Shown one piece after another: positions 18,292 to 26,853 of a stretch of 64,000 nucleotides of DNA (the first letter of the stretch is position 1; every line of letters begins with the position of its first letter). The stretch comes from Lactobacillus johnsonii (GTDB lineage: Bacteria > Bacillota > Bacilli > Lactobacillales > Lactobacillaceae), in NCBI RefSeq assembly GCF_013487865.1, contig NZ_CP047409.1:682001-746000 (forward strand), written 5' to 3'. Under the pieces are notes generated by a model that was given only the letters and a program-made list of their open reading frames with translations, searched no databases and had not been told where the DNA came from. The position numbers and the translations under genes were made by a program.

Positions 18292-19445
18292 TTATTTGCT
18301 AAAGCCGGCTTCATACCAAACATTAGCGGATGGTTTTAACGACCATCCCGTAACCTTACTTTTAACTGCAGTAACAGAGTAAGCTCCACTAGTTGGAACG
18401 ACGTAAGCTTTATTGTACATCCATCTTTGTCATTCATAGAACTTTTGTACTCGATAATTTTTATCAAAGGATTTGGCAGAATCAATTTCATCTAAAAGTT
18501 TAGTATTAGTTGGAGACACAAAGCGGGCAAAGTTATATGGCATTTTTTTACCATAAAATACGCTTGGAGAAGGGTCACCAGCAGCGCCCCAACTTCCTTC
18601 AAGCACATCAATTTTTGGATCACTGGATTTAACTACGGCAACCCAACGATTAAATTCCATTGGGCGACCACCGAGAAACTTAACGTTTAAGTCAGCTTTT
18701 TTCCATTGCTGGATATAGTTGCGCCAGATAGCCTCGCTGTTTTCGCCTGATCCACGCACAGCTATATTAATTACTAGAGGCTTACCATTAGGCTGACGTC
18801 TGTAAAGAGCACCAGGAGCTTTTTTGTAGCCAGCTTTATCTAATAATTCATTAGCTTTGTTTAAATTGTAAGAGTAAGTAGGGATATTTTTATCGTAATA
18901 TGGCGTAAATTGTGACGGAATTAGTGAATTAACTTTGAATTTTAAGCCATGATAAAAACGATTATTAATAACATCTACATTCATAGCATAAGCCATTGCT
19001 TTTCTTAAAGCAGGGTTATTCATTTTAGCATGGGGATTTTCTACATTTTTACCTAATTTTTGATCCCATTTCCCAACTTTAAAAGCTAGGTAGTCGTAGC
19101 CAAGCGTTTTTTGCCGACAAAATTAACTCCTTTAGTATTTTTTACTTGTAGCCATTGAGAGTCTAAAACACTGGCTACATCAAATTTGTGGCTTTTGATT
19201 GCTTGGGAAACATTTGAATTAGTAATATTTGACATGTAGATATGAGCAAAATTAGGTTTTCCACGCCAATAATATGGATTTCTAGACCAGCTAGTTGACT
19301 GACCCTGAACTGTTTTATCCATCTTGTAGGGACCAAAGTAGAGGGGATGCTTTCTAACTTGATCACTAGATACTAATTTTTCGAATGGTACTTTTTTCAA
19401 ATAGTGATAAGGAGCGGCATGTTCCCAATAAAAACCACTCTAAAT
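18292..19445 (-). pseudogene. oligopeptide ABC transporter substrate-binding protein (OppA-like), decayed
   Basis: Remnant of the C-terminal two thirds of an extracytoplasmic peptide-binding protein (SBP_bac_5). On the minus strand a first piece begins in FYWEHAAPYHYLKKVPFEKL and stays open to about 19086. A one-base change in the A run near 19112 shifts the frame to LGYDYLAFKVGKWDQ and on through NNPALRKAMAYAMNVDVINN. A TGA at 18428-18430 sits where a Trp codon is expected (YE-stop-QRWMYNKAYVVPTSG), and the tail then runs to TAA at 18292. The signal peptide and first lobe are missing beyond about 19445. Three independent lesions show real decay rather than a single sequencing error. Confidence 0.88.
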
Positions 19446-19921
19446 CGTAGTTTACGCTCAAAGGTGATTTTCATTAAGAGCCTATCTATTTCTTCACACC
19501 AACCAGAAATTCTCTGAAAGACGATTTCCTAATTACTTTTCCTTATCAAAGCTGTTTGATAATAATGTTTGTGACCATAATATTACGCTGCTTTGAAAAT
19601 AAGTTAACAAAAAATTATATTTTTCTTATTTTTAATATAATTTTTTATTTATATAAATATGACTTTTATCAACAAATTCCAGAAGATAAAAAATTCGACT
19701 ATTAGCTAAATAAAAGCTGCTTCTCCATAAACTATATGTTATTAATTGTAATTCATTAAATTAGATAATAAAAAAGAAAAACGCATTTATAAATATAAAT
19801 CTTTGATATAAATGTTATTTAATTTAATTAAATATTATAAAAATTTGAGCAAAAAAGAAGATTTTTTTATTAAATAGGCCTATACTTATAATTGATTAGT
19901 AGTAGAAAGGAACTATATACT
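19446..19921. other. AT-rich intergenic stretch with no recognisable gene
   Basis: The OppA-like remnant stops abruptly at its left edge. The first about 100 bp (19446-19550) is less AT-rich than the rest and reads like unrelated inserted sequence; I could not identify it, though an insertion-sequence end is possible. From 19570 to 19880 the DNA is very AT-rich without an open frame. The last part should hold the promoter of the following gene (TATACT/TATAAT around 19871-19885). Confidence 0.5.
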
Positions 19922-20287
19922 ATGAAAAAATTAAACACAAATAAATTAACTGATAAACAAGCTGACCTTTTTAAGAACAATTTAGTTTACATTGCTACTG
20001 TTGATGAAAATGGCAATCCACAAGTTGGTCCTAAAGGTTCAATGACAGTATTAGACCCATCTCATATGCAATATCTTGAAAAAACTAAAGGTGCAGCTTT
20101 TGAAAATATTAAAAATGGTTCAAAAGTAGCATTAGTAGCAGCTGATGTACCATCCCATACTGCTGTTCAAGTTTTGGCTACGCCACATGTTCATGAAGAT
20201 GATGAATATGCAAAGAAGATTGTTTCTGGTACCGATACGCCAAACGCATTTGTAGTAGTACTTGATATTGATGAAATTTTTGAATAA
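19922..20287 (+). CDS. pyridoxamine 5'-phosphate oxidase-family (FMN-binding split-barrel) protein
   Basis: 121 residues from ATG 19922, behind AGAAAGGAA; an in-frame ATG at 19892 has no SD. Starts KLNTNKLTDKQADLFKNNLVYIATVDENGNPQVGPKGSM, the first strands of a split barrel with the GxPQVGPKG flavin-phosphate region. Small proteins of this type bind FMN or F420-like cofactors and act as reductases of unknown substrate; a true PdxH is much longer. Single-gene transcript with its own terminator. Confidence 0.85.
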   Translation: MKKLNTNKLTDKQADLFKNNLVYIATVDENGNPQVGPKGSMTVLDPSHMQYLEKTKGAAFENIKNGSKVALVAADVPSHTAVQVLATPHVHEDDEYAKKIVSGTDTPNAFVVVLDIDEIFE

Positions 20288-20335
20288 TTATAGAAAAGAT
20301 ATTTTTCTGTCTACATTTTAAATTATTTAATAAAG

Positions 20336-20367
20336 AGACTAGGTATTTAAGAATACTTAGTCTTTTT
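20336..20367 (+). terminator. terminator after the FMN-binding protein gene
   Basis: AGACTAGGTATT (20336-20347) / AATACTTAGTCT (20352-20363), one G-U pair, 4-base loop, T run. Confidence 0.92.
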
Positions 20368-20446
20368 TGTTATAAAACTTGCTTATTTTCTATATTAATG
20401 TAAGATTAAAATTAATTAAATTGATGAAGACAAAAGGAGAGATATA

Positions 20447-21763
20447 ATGGGTGCCTTATCTGAACAAGAATTAGCGGCTTTTTCTGCAGACTTTAACAAA
20501 AATGATAAAAATAAAATTGCTTCTAGAGCTGCACGTCGAAGTGGATTATTTGAAGCATCATTTAATGATGAAGTTTCAAAGCGATTAAATCACACTTTTT
20601 CAACTGAATTAGATATCGGTGGAGTTACTGATCAAAAGCATTCTGGACGTTGTTGGGAATTTGCTACTTTAAATGTTTTGCGTCATCATTTTGGCCAAAA
20701 GTATCATGTTAAAGATTTTACTTTCTCACAAGCTTATAATTTCTTTTGGGATAAGATTGAGAGAGCAAATGCTTTTTATGATAGTATGATTCGCTTAGCT
20801 GATAAACCAATTGATGATCGTGAAGTCGAAACTTGGTTTGACTTTGCAGGTCAAGATGGTGGATTGTGGCAAATGGCTATTAATCTGGTTAAAAAATATG
20901 GTGTTGTTCCATCATATGCAATGCCAGAAAATGCAACTTCAAATAATACTAGTGCTTTAATCGATTCCTTAGCTCGTAAAGAAAGAAAAGATGCTTTGGT
21001 ACTTCGTAAATTAGTTCAAGAAGGTAAGCTAGAAGAAGCTGAAAAAGCTAAGAGGGAATTTTTAAATGAGGTTTACCGAATGGCAGCAGTTGCTTTGGGT
21101 GAGCCACCTAAGAAATTTGATTTAGAGTACCGAGACGACGATAAGAAATATCATTTAGAAAAGGATTTAACGCCACGTCAATTTGCTGAAAAATATTTAA
21201 AAGACTTTAATTGGGATGATTACGTTGTTTTATTGAATTCACCTAATTATGATTACAACAGACGCTATCACCAAGGTTTATACGATAATGTGGCTGGTGG
21301 TACTCCGATTACTGGCCTAAATGTACCAATTGAAGTGTTAGCAAGAGCAGCTGCAGCACAATTAAAAGATGGAAAAGCAGTTATTTTTGGAAATGACGTT
21401 TTAAAGCAGATGGAACGTAAGACTGGTTTTCTTGATACTGAATTATACAAAACGGATGATCTATTTAGTGTTGATACTCAAATGAGTAAAGCAGATCGTT
21501 TAGCTACTGGTGAAGGAGCTGCAACCCATGATATGACCTTAGTCGGTGTAGATGAAGATAATGGCGAAATTCGCAAATGGAAAGTAGAAAATTCTTGGGG
21601 TGATAAGTATGGCCATAAAGGATTCTACGAAATGAGCCAGAAGTGGTTTGAAGAATATGTGTATGATGTCGTTGTTGATAAGAAATATTTGTCTGACGAT
21701 TTAGTTAAACTCTGGGAAGAGCCAGCTATTGACTTAAAACCTTGGGAACACATTGGACTATAA
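20447..21763 (+). CDS. pepE: C1B cysteine oligopeptidase, PepE/PepG type
   Basis: 438 residues of the bleomycin-hydrolase family (papain clan, C1B). The catalytic Cys is in KHSGRCWEFATLNVLRH, the His in THDMTLVGVDED and the Asn in KVENSWGDKYG. Length and the SQAYNFFWDKIERAN and GGLWQMAINLVKKYGVVPSYAMPE segments match PepE/PepG more than PepC, which has SGRCWMFAALN and is about 449 residues. PepE-type enzymes are endopeptidases while PepG/PepC are aminopeptidases; sequence alone does not separate E from G here. SD AAAGGAGAG. Its own terminator follows. Confidence 0.9.
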   Translation: MGALSEQELAAFSADFNKNDKNKIASRAARRSGLFEASFNDEVSKRLNHTFSTELDIGGVTDQKHSGRCWEFATLNVLRHHFGQKYHVKDFTFSQAYNFFWDKIERANAFYDSMIRLADKPIDDREVETWFDFAGQDGGLWQMAINLVKKYGVVPSYAMPENATSNNTSALIDSLARKERKDALVLRKLVQEGKLEEAEKAKREFLNEVYRMAAVALGEPPKKFDLEYRDDDKKYHLEKDLTPRQFAEKYLKDFNWDDYVVLLNSPNYDYNRRYHQGLYDNVAGGTPITGLNVPIEVLARAAAAQLKDGKAVIFGNDVLKQMERKTGFLDTELYKTDDLFSVDTQMSKADRLATGEGAATHDMTLVGVDEDNGEIRKWKVENSWGDKYGHKGFYEMSQKWFEEYVYDVVVDKKYLSDDLVKLWEEPAIDLKPWEHIGL

Positions 21764-21827
21764 TAAATCGAACTTATCTTTGGTCTGATTAGCAAAAGTA
21801 TATGTTAAATAAATAAGTTTAAATTAT

Positions 21828-21878
21828 AAAAAGACTTTCTTTCTGGCTTATTGAATTACAGAAAGAAAGTCTTTTTAC
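21828..21878 (+). terminator. terminator after the pepE-type gene
   Basis: 18-bp perfect stem 21828-21845 / 21859-21876 (AAAAAGACTTTCTTTCTG and its complement), 13-base loop. Also a good barrier for the converging minus-strand gene. Confidence 0.95.
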
Positions 21879-21943
21879 TAGGTAAAAGTAGGGTAAGAAA
21901 TCTAAATGATCATCCTAAGAGCGTACATTTGATTTTCCGGCGT

Positions 21944-22333
21944 CTATTTATAGCGTAGTTGTTGTATTAAATAGTCTATAATTTTATCAGTCTGGTATTT
22001 TACCCAAATTTGACTGGGAACACAATAGATTGGTGTCTTACCTAGACACATTTTTTGAAAAATAAGGTTGATCCTTTTTTCCTGATCTTTTTCAAAAATT
22101 TCTCTTATTTGTAGCCAGGATTGATTATTTTCGTAGAACAACCATAAAATGTAATTACGATTTTTTTTGAAATATTTGAATGTATTTGAGTAAGAAGATA
22201 GGGTAACTGTCTTCTTTTTTGTTTCAGCTATTATACCATTGATAGTTTCTAGGCTTTTTCGATCTTCTTCAAGCAAAACTTGAATTTGATTTATTAATTC
22301 TTTTTCATTGTTGAGTATAATTATATTTTTCAT
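21944..22333 (-). CDS. TetR-like C-terminal (ligand/dimerisation) domain protein without HTH
   Basis: 129 residues. It aligns by eye to the C-terminal domains of the next two genes: LLEEDRKSLETI matches FLKKDRKMLEKN and ALETDRAELQKI, and YSNTFKYFKKNRNYILWLFYENNQSWLQIREI matches YHHTLTFCAKKRKEILLLLSQNGDIGFLIKIKN in spacing and pattern. It starts just after the point where the HTH would end. An in-frame TAG lies 5 codons upstream and there is a proper SD (AGAGGTG), so it looks like a gene in its own right rather than a frameshifted regulator. It may heterodimerise with the paralogues and modulate them; that is inference. Confidence 0.6.
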   Translation of the reverse strand: MKNIIILNNEKELINQIQVLLEEDRKSLETINGIIAETKKKTVTLSSYSNTFKYFKKNRNYILWLFYENNQSWLQIREIFEKDQEKRINLIFQKMCLGKTPIYCVPSQIWVKYQTDKIIDYLIQQLRYK

Positions 22334-22435
22334 TTTTCTTACACACCTCTAATACCTTTTTTATCTTAGTGGAAAATATATCTTCGACTCAACAATCTAT
22401 CGGTTTATAATCGACACACTTTGTTTACGTAAAGT

Positions 22436-22987
22436 TTAAAGATTTTGCAGACTGGATTGAGCTAATAATTTGCTAATATTGTTTTTTGAAAGATTGTCAT
22501 AATAGATAAGCCAGTTGATAACCACATTTAGATTCTTATCTACGGTGTTGTCTAGATAAAAATTATTTTCGATTTTTCGATTTGTTAATTCAAATCTTTT
22601 TTTTAGTTCCTCTCTTCCCAAATTTTTTATTTTGATTAGAAAACCAATATCTCCATTTTGGGAAAGAAGAAGGAGAATCTCTTTTCGCTTCTTTGCACAA
22701 AACGTTAAAGTATGATGATAACTATTTGCGTCTATGTTAAGAAGCTTATTTTTTTCTAGCATTTTACGATCCTTTTTTAAAAAAATCATAAGATCAGAAA
22801 TAAGATTGTCCTCAACTTTCTCTAGCAAGTCATTTTTATCCTTAAAATATCGATAGAATGTTCGAGAGCTAACATGAGAATTTTTTATTATATCACGGTT
22901 TGTAAGTTTTCTAAAAGGAATTGCTTTCATTGTCTCAAATAGACCATACTGAATTTGTTCTAAAGTGCTATTAATTCTTATATCCAT
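22436..22987 (-). CDS. TetR/AcrR-family regulator (paralogue 1)
   Basis: 183 residues. The N-terminal HTH is clear: FRKLTNRDIIKNSHVSSRTFYRYFKDKNDLLE (about 25-57). The C-terminal half is all-helical and specific to this local family (YHHTLTFCAKKRKEILLLLS). Minus strand, 126 bp downstream of paralogue 2. Its promoter region carries a 19-bp motif that is repeated upstream of paralogue 2. The ligand is unknown. Confidence 0.9.
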   Translation of the reverse strand: MDIRINSTLEQIQYGLFETMKAIPFRKLTNRDIIKNSHVSSRTFYRYFKDKNDLLEKVEDNLISDLMIFLKKDRKMLEKNKLLNIDANSYHHTLTFCAKKRKEILLLLSQNGDIGFLIKIKNLGREELKKRFELTNRKIENNFYLDNTVDKNLNVVINWLIYYDNLSKNNISKLLAQSSLQNL

Positions 22988-23078
22988 ATATTAACTTGCC
23001 TTCCTGTCTCTTAATTTCCATCAATAAAGTTAATTTTGGAGAAAGACATTGTCAAATTAAATTGTCTGTAGATGTAAG

Positions 23079-23097
23079 TTTGGCATATGATGTTTAC
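23079..23097. promoter_or_regulatory. shared 19-bp motif upstream of TetR paralogue 1
   Basis: TTTGGCATATGATGTTTAC, identical in 18 of 19 positions to 23812-23830. It lies about 92 bp upstream of the paralogue 1 start. Probable operator or promoter element for one of the TetR proteins. Confidence 0.6.
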
Positions 23098-23113
23098 TTT
23101 CTACAAAATTATT

Positions 23114-23752
23114 TCAGTTTTGCTTTTGAGAAAGAATTTTCATCAATTCAACAGGCGAACTAGTTTGTACTAAGGCAGTTAAAGATTTGATATCTGTTAA
23201 AGTCATGTCATCATAATGAGTTAACCAAAGAATTAGGGCATTTTTAATAGCATCTACATATATTATTTTAAAAACGGCATACGTACTTAATTCTGGGCCA
23301 GTACAAGTTTTGGGATCAATGTTAAATAAGTGAGGACAACGAAGATCAAATTCCTTATTTGCTATTCTGACGATTTCATTATGAAAAGAAATATCTCCAT
23401 TAGAAGAAAGGAGAGAGACTAATTCTTCTCGATGCAAGTCACAATAGTCTAAAGTGGAGTTAAAGGCTGACTTTGCTGCTATTCTAATTTTTTGGGTAGA
23501 GTTATTAATTTCGATTTTTTGTAGTTCGGCGCGATCAGTTTCCAAAGCCTTCCATAAGCCCACTAATAATTCGTTTTCTAGATCTTCTAATAATTCCTGC
23601 TTATTTTTGTAGTAATTATAGAAGGTCTTCTTGCTAATTTCTGCGTAGTTAAGAATGTCAGAAGTTGTACATTCACTAAAACGCTTTTCTTCTAATACTT
23701 TAATAAATCCTCTAAAAATTCTATTTCTAGTATTTATACTTCGAAAATCCAT
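23114..23752 (-). CDS. TetR/AcrR-family regulator (paralogue 2)
   Basis: 212 residues. HTH FSECTTSDILNYAEISKKTFYNYYKNKQELLEDL lies near residues 24-57. The C-terminal domain shares FNSTLDYCDLHREELVSLLSSNGDISFHNEIVRIANKE with paralogue 1 and in weaker form with the headless 129-residue protein. The gene is divergent from the small membrane protein and sortase genes, with 184 bp between the starts, and is a good candidate for their regulator. Confidence 0.9.
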   Translation of the reverse strand: MDFRSINTRNRIFRGFIKVLEEKRFSECTTSDILNYAEISKKTFYNYYKNKQELLEDLENELLVGLWKALETDRAELQKIEINNSTQKIRIAAKSAFNSTLDYCDLHREELVSLLSSNGDISFHNEIVRIANKEFDLRCPHLFNIDPKTCTGPELSTYAVFKIIYVDAIKNALILWLTHYDDMTLTDIKSLTALVQTSSPVELMKILSQKQN

Positions 23753-23801
23753 AAAATTTTCCTCTCATTACTTATCTAGCTCTATTAGTAAAGATTACCA
23801 T

Positions 23802-23894
23802 TGTATTTACTTTTGGCATATGTTGTTTACCACGTTTACTTTGTGTATGTATCTAAGTAAAAGAGATAATTTATTACTAATAGCTTGCTATAAT
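23802..23894. promoter_or_regulatory. divergent TetR / sortase-operon control region
   Basis: The shared motif TTTGGCATATGTTGTTTAC is at 23812-23830. It is surrounded by repeated TTTACTTT (about 23805, 23834) and an inverted AAGTAAAA near 23855. The sortase-side promoter has an extended -10, TGCTATAAT (23886-23894), and no good -35, which suggests dependence on, or control by, a bound factor. Confidence 0.55.
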
Positions 23895-23936
23895 TCTTGG
23901 GAAATCAACTGATAGAGGTTATAGGGAGAAAATTTT

Positions 23937-24191
23937 ATGAAACATAGAAAACTTTGGTACTTAGGAAGTATCCTACTCATTCTTATATCTTTTGCTATTA
24001 ATTTTGGTAACGATCTTCAACGTAAAGTATTGCATGAAAAATCGGTTTATACCACTAAAAAATTACCATATGTTACTTATGATAAGAGAAGTGATAGATT
24101 AAGGAATTTTGGCTATGCAATTTTAAGTTTCCCAATTGTAAATTGCATTGATTTTATCAGTACATCCCTTGAGAATAAAAAAGAATCATGA
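23937..24191 (+). CDS. small membrane protein encoded with a sortase
   Basis: 84 residues, not recognised. One clear N-terminal hydrophobic helix (WYLGSILLILISFAINFG) and a weaker one near 58-77 (FGYAILSFPIVNCIDFIS), with a basic stretch between. Behind an SD (AGGGAGA). Its stop overlaps the sortase start as ATGA, so the two are translated together and may act together, for example as an anchor or activity partner. Confidence 0.7.
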   Translation: MKHRKLWYLGSILLILISFAINFGNDLQRKVLHEKSVYTTKKLPYVTYDKRSDRLRNFGYAILSFPIVNCIDFISTSLENKKES

Positions 24192-24871
24192 GGATGAAAA
24201 AAGTTATATATCGTCTTCTATTAATTGGAGCATTTTTTATTGGAATCGGTTTTTTCAGCTCAATTTTAGAAAGTTGGATTATTGATTGCTACCAACCCAA
24301 AATCAATAGTCAGAATAGTTTGCAAAATAATGGGATAAATGATTGGAATTCCGTTAAATATATAACGATATTATCTTTAATAAGACAATTTTTTAAGAAT
24401 GATATTAAATATCAGGAAGTTCTTATTGTTCCTAGTTTAAATATGGAGGTTCCGGTAGCGGAAAATACGAATGATGCTGTCTATCAATTTGGTGCAGGGA
24501 TGTTAGTCAAAAGAAAAATAGATAGTAATTCAAATATTATTATTGGGGCACACAACCTCGGATCGTTTAGTAAGGCGTTATTTTCACCACTTGCAAATAA
24601 TAAACTGATTGATAGGGAGGTTTTTATTACTGATTTTAAGTTAGTAAAAGAATATAAAATAGAATCAGTTCGTATTATCTTTCCAACTCAGGTCAATCTA
24701 GCACTTAATTCTAAGAGTAATTTTTTAACTATGTTGACTTGTACAAATGATAATAAAAAACGAATTTTGGTTAGAGCTACGCTAAGAAAGACATATAAAT
24801 TTTCAAAAGTAGGTTCTTCTGTAAAAACTTTCCTTAAGAGGAAGAATGTTATAATCCAAGCTAAAACATAG
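24188..24871 (+). CDS. class A-like sortase
   Basis: 227 residues. N-terminal membrane anchor (YRLLLIGAFFIGIGFFSS), then a sortase barrel with IVPSLNMEVPVAENT, catalytic H122 in IIIGAHN, C185 in LTMLTCTND and R192 in KRILVRA. The TLxTC-like block and arginine spacing fit class A. The usual glycine-rich AGHN is GAHN here. No LPxTG substrate gene lies within view, unlike typical class C pilin operons. It could be a second, specialised or housekeeping transpeptidase. A GTG/ATG choice is not an issue: ATG 24188 overlaps the upstream stop; ATG 24194 is an alternative. Confidence 0.85.
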   Translation: MRMKKVIYRLLLIGAFFIGIGFFSSILESWIIDCYQPKINSQNSLQNNGINDWNSVKYITILSLIRQFFKNDIKYQEVLIVPSLNMEVPVAENTNDAVYQFGAGMLVKRKIDSNSNIIIGAHNLGSFSKALFSPLANNKLIDREVFITDFKLVKEYKIESVRIIFPTQVNLALNSKSNFLTMLTCTNDNKKRILVRATLRKTYKFSKVGSSVKTFLKRKNVIIQAKT

Positions 24872-25009
24872 TTCTTATAAGAAAAGCAAAAATTCAATTT
24901 TTTGATTTTATTCAAAAGTAAGCCTTTTGTCTTGCAATGAATTAGTTGCTCGTGTATCAATCTTTGGAATAAAAAATATCAATAATTGGCTTGTTTTAGA
25001 TGAAAATAC

Positions 25010-25046
25010 ACCATAAAATGTTTAATGTAAGCGCTAAACATTTAGG
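25010..25046 (+). promoter_or_regulatory. promoter/operator of the ROK-AraC-esterase operon
   Basis: A perfect 9-bp inverted repeat AAATGTTTA (25017-25025) / TAAACATTT flanks a 10-base centre. Within it, ATGTAAGCGCTAAAC resembles a CcpA cre site with two mismatches at its 3' end. A possible -10 (CATAAAAT) lies just before the repeat, so a bound repressor would block the promoter. Confidence 0.5.
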
Positions 25047-25058
25047 GAGAGGATAAAA

Positions 25059-25963
25059 ATGAAGAAGAACTATCTAAGTATTGATATTGGGGGAACAAAT
25101 GTAAAATATGCAGAATTGGACAATGGGGGACATATTATTGAAGAAGGAAAAATAAAGAATTCTCAAAAAAAGGATCAGTTTCTGGAAAATATTGATCAGA
25201 TTGTAGAAAAATATATCAAAAAGGGAGTAAAGGGATTGGCATTTTGTGCCCTAGGAAAGATTGCCCATACAAAAATTCATTTTGATGGGGCTTTACCCTT
25301 CCTTGATGGAATTGATTTTGCCGAAAGGTATCAAAAATACAATATTCCAGTTGCAGTAATTAATGATGTAAGGCTAGTGCATTGGCTGAAAATTGGCTTG
25401 GAAGTTTAAAAGACATGAAGAATTGTGCCGCAATTACCTTAGGAACAGGAGTTGGAGGAGGAATAATTGTAAATGGACAACTTTTAAATGGAGCACACTT
25501 TCAGGCAGGAGAATTAAGCTTTTTGCAACTTAATATGAACGAAGCAGGTTTTAATGGGTTTGCCGGCGGTTATGCTTCTGCAGTTCAAATGATAAAAAAG
25601 GTAAACCGTGCAATTAATAATGAAGATGAAATGGATGGTTTAGCAGCTTTTGAAGCTATTAATAAGGGGAAAGAAGAGGCTAGAAAAATTTTTGCTGAAT
25701 ATTGCAAGAGAATAGCTACCATTATTATTGATATTCAAGCAGTTGTTGATTTAGATGCGATTGCCATTGGCGGCGGTATTTCTGCACAGCCTATTGTTGT
25801 AGAAGGAATTAACCAAGCATATGATAAGGTTTTAGCTGGTAATACATTAATTAGAGAAACTTTCACTCGGCCGAAAATCATAGAGGCTAAATTTAAGAAT
25901 GGAGCTAACCTCTATGGTGCTTTGTATAATCTTTTTATACATGTAAATGGTGAAAAACTATAA
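25059..25963 (+). pseudogene. ROK-family sugar kinase, frameshifted
   Basis: ROK kinases phosphorylate sugars such as glucose or N-acetylmannosamine. The N-terminal phosphate-1 motif SIDIGGTNVKYAEL and the later LGTGVGGGIIVNGQLLNG and GGGISAQ motifs are intact. The frame breaks near 25372: inserting one G in GTAAGG-CTAG gives DVRASALAENWLG and a single frame of about 300 codons. The canonical CxCGxCGxxGC zinc motif is absent, as in many short ROK kinases. It is first in an operon with an AraC regulator (TAATG overlap) and an esterase. As written the protein is truncated at 116 residues. Confidence 0.85.
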
Positions 25964-26839
25964 TGACATATGGTAAAAAAATAAAGCAACATGAAATAGT
26001 TGTTCCTACAGATCTCTTACCGGTTTGGTATTTTATTTTTCATGATCATAACTCTGAAAAATATATTGCTCCGCATTGGCATCGCGGGATTGAATTAAGT
26101 TATGTTGAGCATGGGAGAATAGCTGATTTTTTAATTAATAAGGAACACTATTCCTCGGAGTCCGGAACAATTTTAATAGTTAATACTCAAGAAATACATA
26201 GTATTCATGATTTTGAAAACGATAATGCATTAGCTTTGTCAATTATTTTTCCCTATGATTATGTTATAAATTCTGTATCCTTCGATTGCCCATCAAATTA
26301 TTAAAATTAATGATCCAACTAAATTTGATAGTAAACAGAAAATCTCTTACCTTAAATTACAAAGTTTACTTGGTCAATTTATCAAAGTTTATTTTCTCGA
26401 TATTCCTACTAAATATTTAGAACAGCAAAGGTTAATTGATGAAATTTTGTGTTTACTTTTAAGTGATTTTACCGAAGAGAAAAGCGATCAGCAACGTATC
26501 AGTGGAAGAAAGATTTATATCATTAATCGATTGCAATATATTACTCAATACGATAATAATCATTATCAAGAAGAATTAAATTTAACGGTGATTGCTAATC
26601 AATGTAATATTTCTAAAGAATATTTAGCTCGTTTTTTTAAGAAAGAAATGGAACTAACAGTAGAAACCTATATTAATAATGTCAGGGCTGAGCATGCTTA
26701 TCATGAGTTAAAACATTCAAAGAATAATCTGACCCAAATTGCAATTAATAATGGATTTTCGAGTATTAGAATGATGAATCGAGCCTTTAATAAATTGTAT
26801 GGTGAAAGTGCATCCAAAATAAAAAAGCAAATTCATTAA
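25963..26839 (+). pseudogene. AraC-family regulator with cupin-type sensor, frameshifted
   Basis: The N-terminal part (25963-26304) has an AraC-type cupin: APHWHRGIELSYVEHG, then SSESGTILIVNTQEIHSI. The C-terminal part (to 26839) holds two HTH motifs: LTVIANQCNISKEYLARFFKKEM and LTQIAINNGFSSIRMMNRAFNKLYG. They lie in different frames. Removing one C from CCC at 26289-26291 gives FDCHQIIKIND and one continuous protein of about 291 residues. Its place inside a sugar-kinase/esterase operon suggests it sensed the substrate of that pathway. Confidence 0.85.
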
Positions 26840-26853
26840 GAGAGGAAACGATT

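Noticed and set aside
23937-24191. LPYVT in the 84-residue protein as a sortase sorting signal
   Set aside because: It does not match LPxTG, is mid-protein, and no following hydrophobic/charged tail of the right spacing is present.
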